A stretch of DNA of 45,842 nt. It comes from Basidiobolus ranarum. Lineage: Eukaryota > Basidiobolomycota > Basidiobolomycetes > Basidiobolales. Positions 44,933-45,842 of this stretch are shown piece after piece. The stretch is taken from positions 1 to 45,842 of the forward strand of contig JASJQH010000025.1 of the NCBI GenBank assembly GCA_040143965.1. Reading direction: 5' to 3'. How positions within the stretch are numbered: position 1 is the first letter of the stretch; every line of letters starts with the position of its first letter. A program made the position numbers and the translations under genes. The notes below the pieces were generated by a model, which saw only the letters and a program-made list of their open reading frames with translations, made no database searches and was not told the origin of the DNA.

Positions 44933-45842
44933 ATTGAACTGAGTGTGTTCTTTCAGGTAATAGAGTGAAAGACTAGCTTCTGTTAAAAGCAAGTTAATCC
45001 GATGCTTTTACACAACTACAGAGATCTAAATAAGGGTGAAGTTGTGTCAAAATCTGAAAAAAAAACGAACATAAAACGACGATCAATCAAAAATATAGAA
45101 AAAATTGTTACATAACAACTTGGTAAGTTTCCTAATTGGCCTTGAAACTTGAATTACAAAAATGCCCTAGTTGTACACCAATAAACACTACTTAAAATTG
45201 CCATAAATTCCCAATCACCTATCTTTTAATCTGTTGGATATTGGAAACGAAGAACATCCTTTAGCCAGAAGATTCCCTGATTTGTATATCTTACGCAGTC
45301 CAGTGGGGGAATCGATTACAATCAGATGACAACAAACGGCTTTCTTACGCAAAGAATTCTCAATCACCAATAATATTAGAACGTATATATACTAGAAGAC
45401 TTCATTCTAATCTATAGATGTCCTAGGCGTATCACTTCCGATACCAGTCCAAAAATATTTCCAGTTCAACTTGAGTTTATATTATGAGTTATTTCATTAA
45501 GAGATTAGAGTTAAACATGGGTTCTACTAATTATAAGGGACTTTTACAGTTAAACAAGGTGTATCGATGGGTTTGTACATAAAGCATTCTTATGTACAGA
45601 GTGAGCTGTAGGGCATGCGCTCGAATATTACAAGGTGAATTAAATTGAAAACTACGCAGGAGTTATTAGTAGATGCTCGTACGATAATAGTTATATTGGA
45701 GATCCATATGTAAACGGCTTGAATTGTGACACCAGTTTGAGGCAGAGTGTTGATATCTATTCTCTCTATGGATTCCATATCGATTGTACCAGACCTCCGA
45801 CTCAAGAGTTGCTGTGTTGGTTGAGTTGTTCTTGATGAATGA
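44933..45842. other. Promoter side of MFS paralog 2
   Basis: About 0.9 kb to the window end, AT-rich. No coding frame with a motif; a 71-codon minus-strand frame at 45590-45805 is not supported. It should hold the promoter of MFS paralog 2. Confidence 0.45.

Noticed and set aside
1-45842. CRISPR array, rRNA genes, replication origin or secondary-metabolite cluster
   Set aside because: No regularly spaced repeats, no rRNA segments, and no biosynthetic partners beside the NRPS remnant were seen.

Overview
The window looks like nuclear DNA of a filamentous fungus from an early-diverging lineage (Mucoromycota or a related 'zygomycete' group). The reasons are: AT-rich intergenic DNA; many short spliceosomal introns (mostly 42-75 nt, GT..AG, often with CTAAC/CTAAT-like branch sites), for example 16 exons in one carboxylase gene; a delta-12 fatty acid desaturase closely resembling Mortierella-type enzymes; a fungal MATA-type HMG-box protein; and a bacterial-type peptide synthetase remnant of the kind reported from fungi that live with Burkholderia-related endobacteria. 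The exact genus cannot be told from the sequence. Gene models were built by hand from reading frame, splice sites and conserved protein motifs; nearly all exon sums are exact multiples of three.

Layout. 1-8.7 kb: a 151-bp MITE; an unrecognised multi-pass membrane protein (-); a long gene-poor stretch; a broken bacterial-type NRPS remnant (+); a tRNA-Thr(CGU) (-); and a pirin gene (-). 8.7-12 kb: no supportable gene. 12-18.2 kb: exosome subunit RRP42 (-) and RNase P/MRP subunit RPP30/RPP1 (+), divergent from a 294-bp shared promoter, then the mitochondrial 3-methylcrotonyl-CoA carboxylase alpha subunit (-). 19-24 kb: Mediator subunit 27 (+), ribosomal protein uL24/RPL26 (-), a diverged repeat pair, and a small AT-hook-like protein (-). 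24-28 kb: an intronless HMG-box regulator (+) converging on an unrecognised 627-residue protein (-). 28-31 kb: gene-poor. 31-35 kb: delta-12 desaturase, a 156-residue unknown protein and a two-domain fasciclin protein (all -). 35-45 kb: two paralogous ZIFL/YCR023C-like MFS transporters (both -) on either side of an LRR-DH-PH Rho guanine nucleotide exchange factor (+).

How the genes relate. Most are unlinked housekeeping genes. The clearest functional grouping is the divergent RRP42/RPP30 pair, both in RNA processing. The MFS paralogs share exon structure, including a 3-nt internal micro-exon, so they arose by a local duplication and now flank the RhoGEF gene. The NRPS remnant is the one clear sign of transfer from bacteria: it keeps the end of a condensation domain, parts of an adenylation domain, a carrier domain and a thioesterase, is no longer whole, and sits alone among fungal DNA.

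The strongest items for a second look are the 3-nt and 4-nt micro-exons, the bacterial NRPS fossil, a tRNA-Thr that seems to have a tRNA-Met body, a stop-free in-frame intron inside the RhoGEF leucine-rich repeats, and a recurring GTTCG-type 5' splice site. No new multi-gene system is evident.
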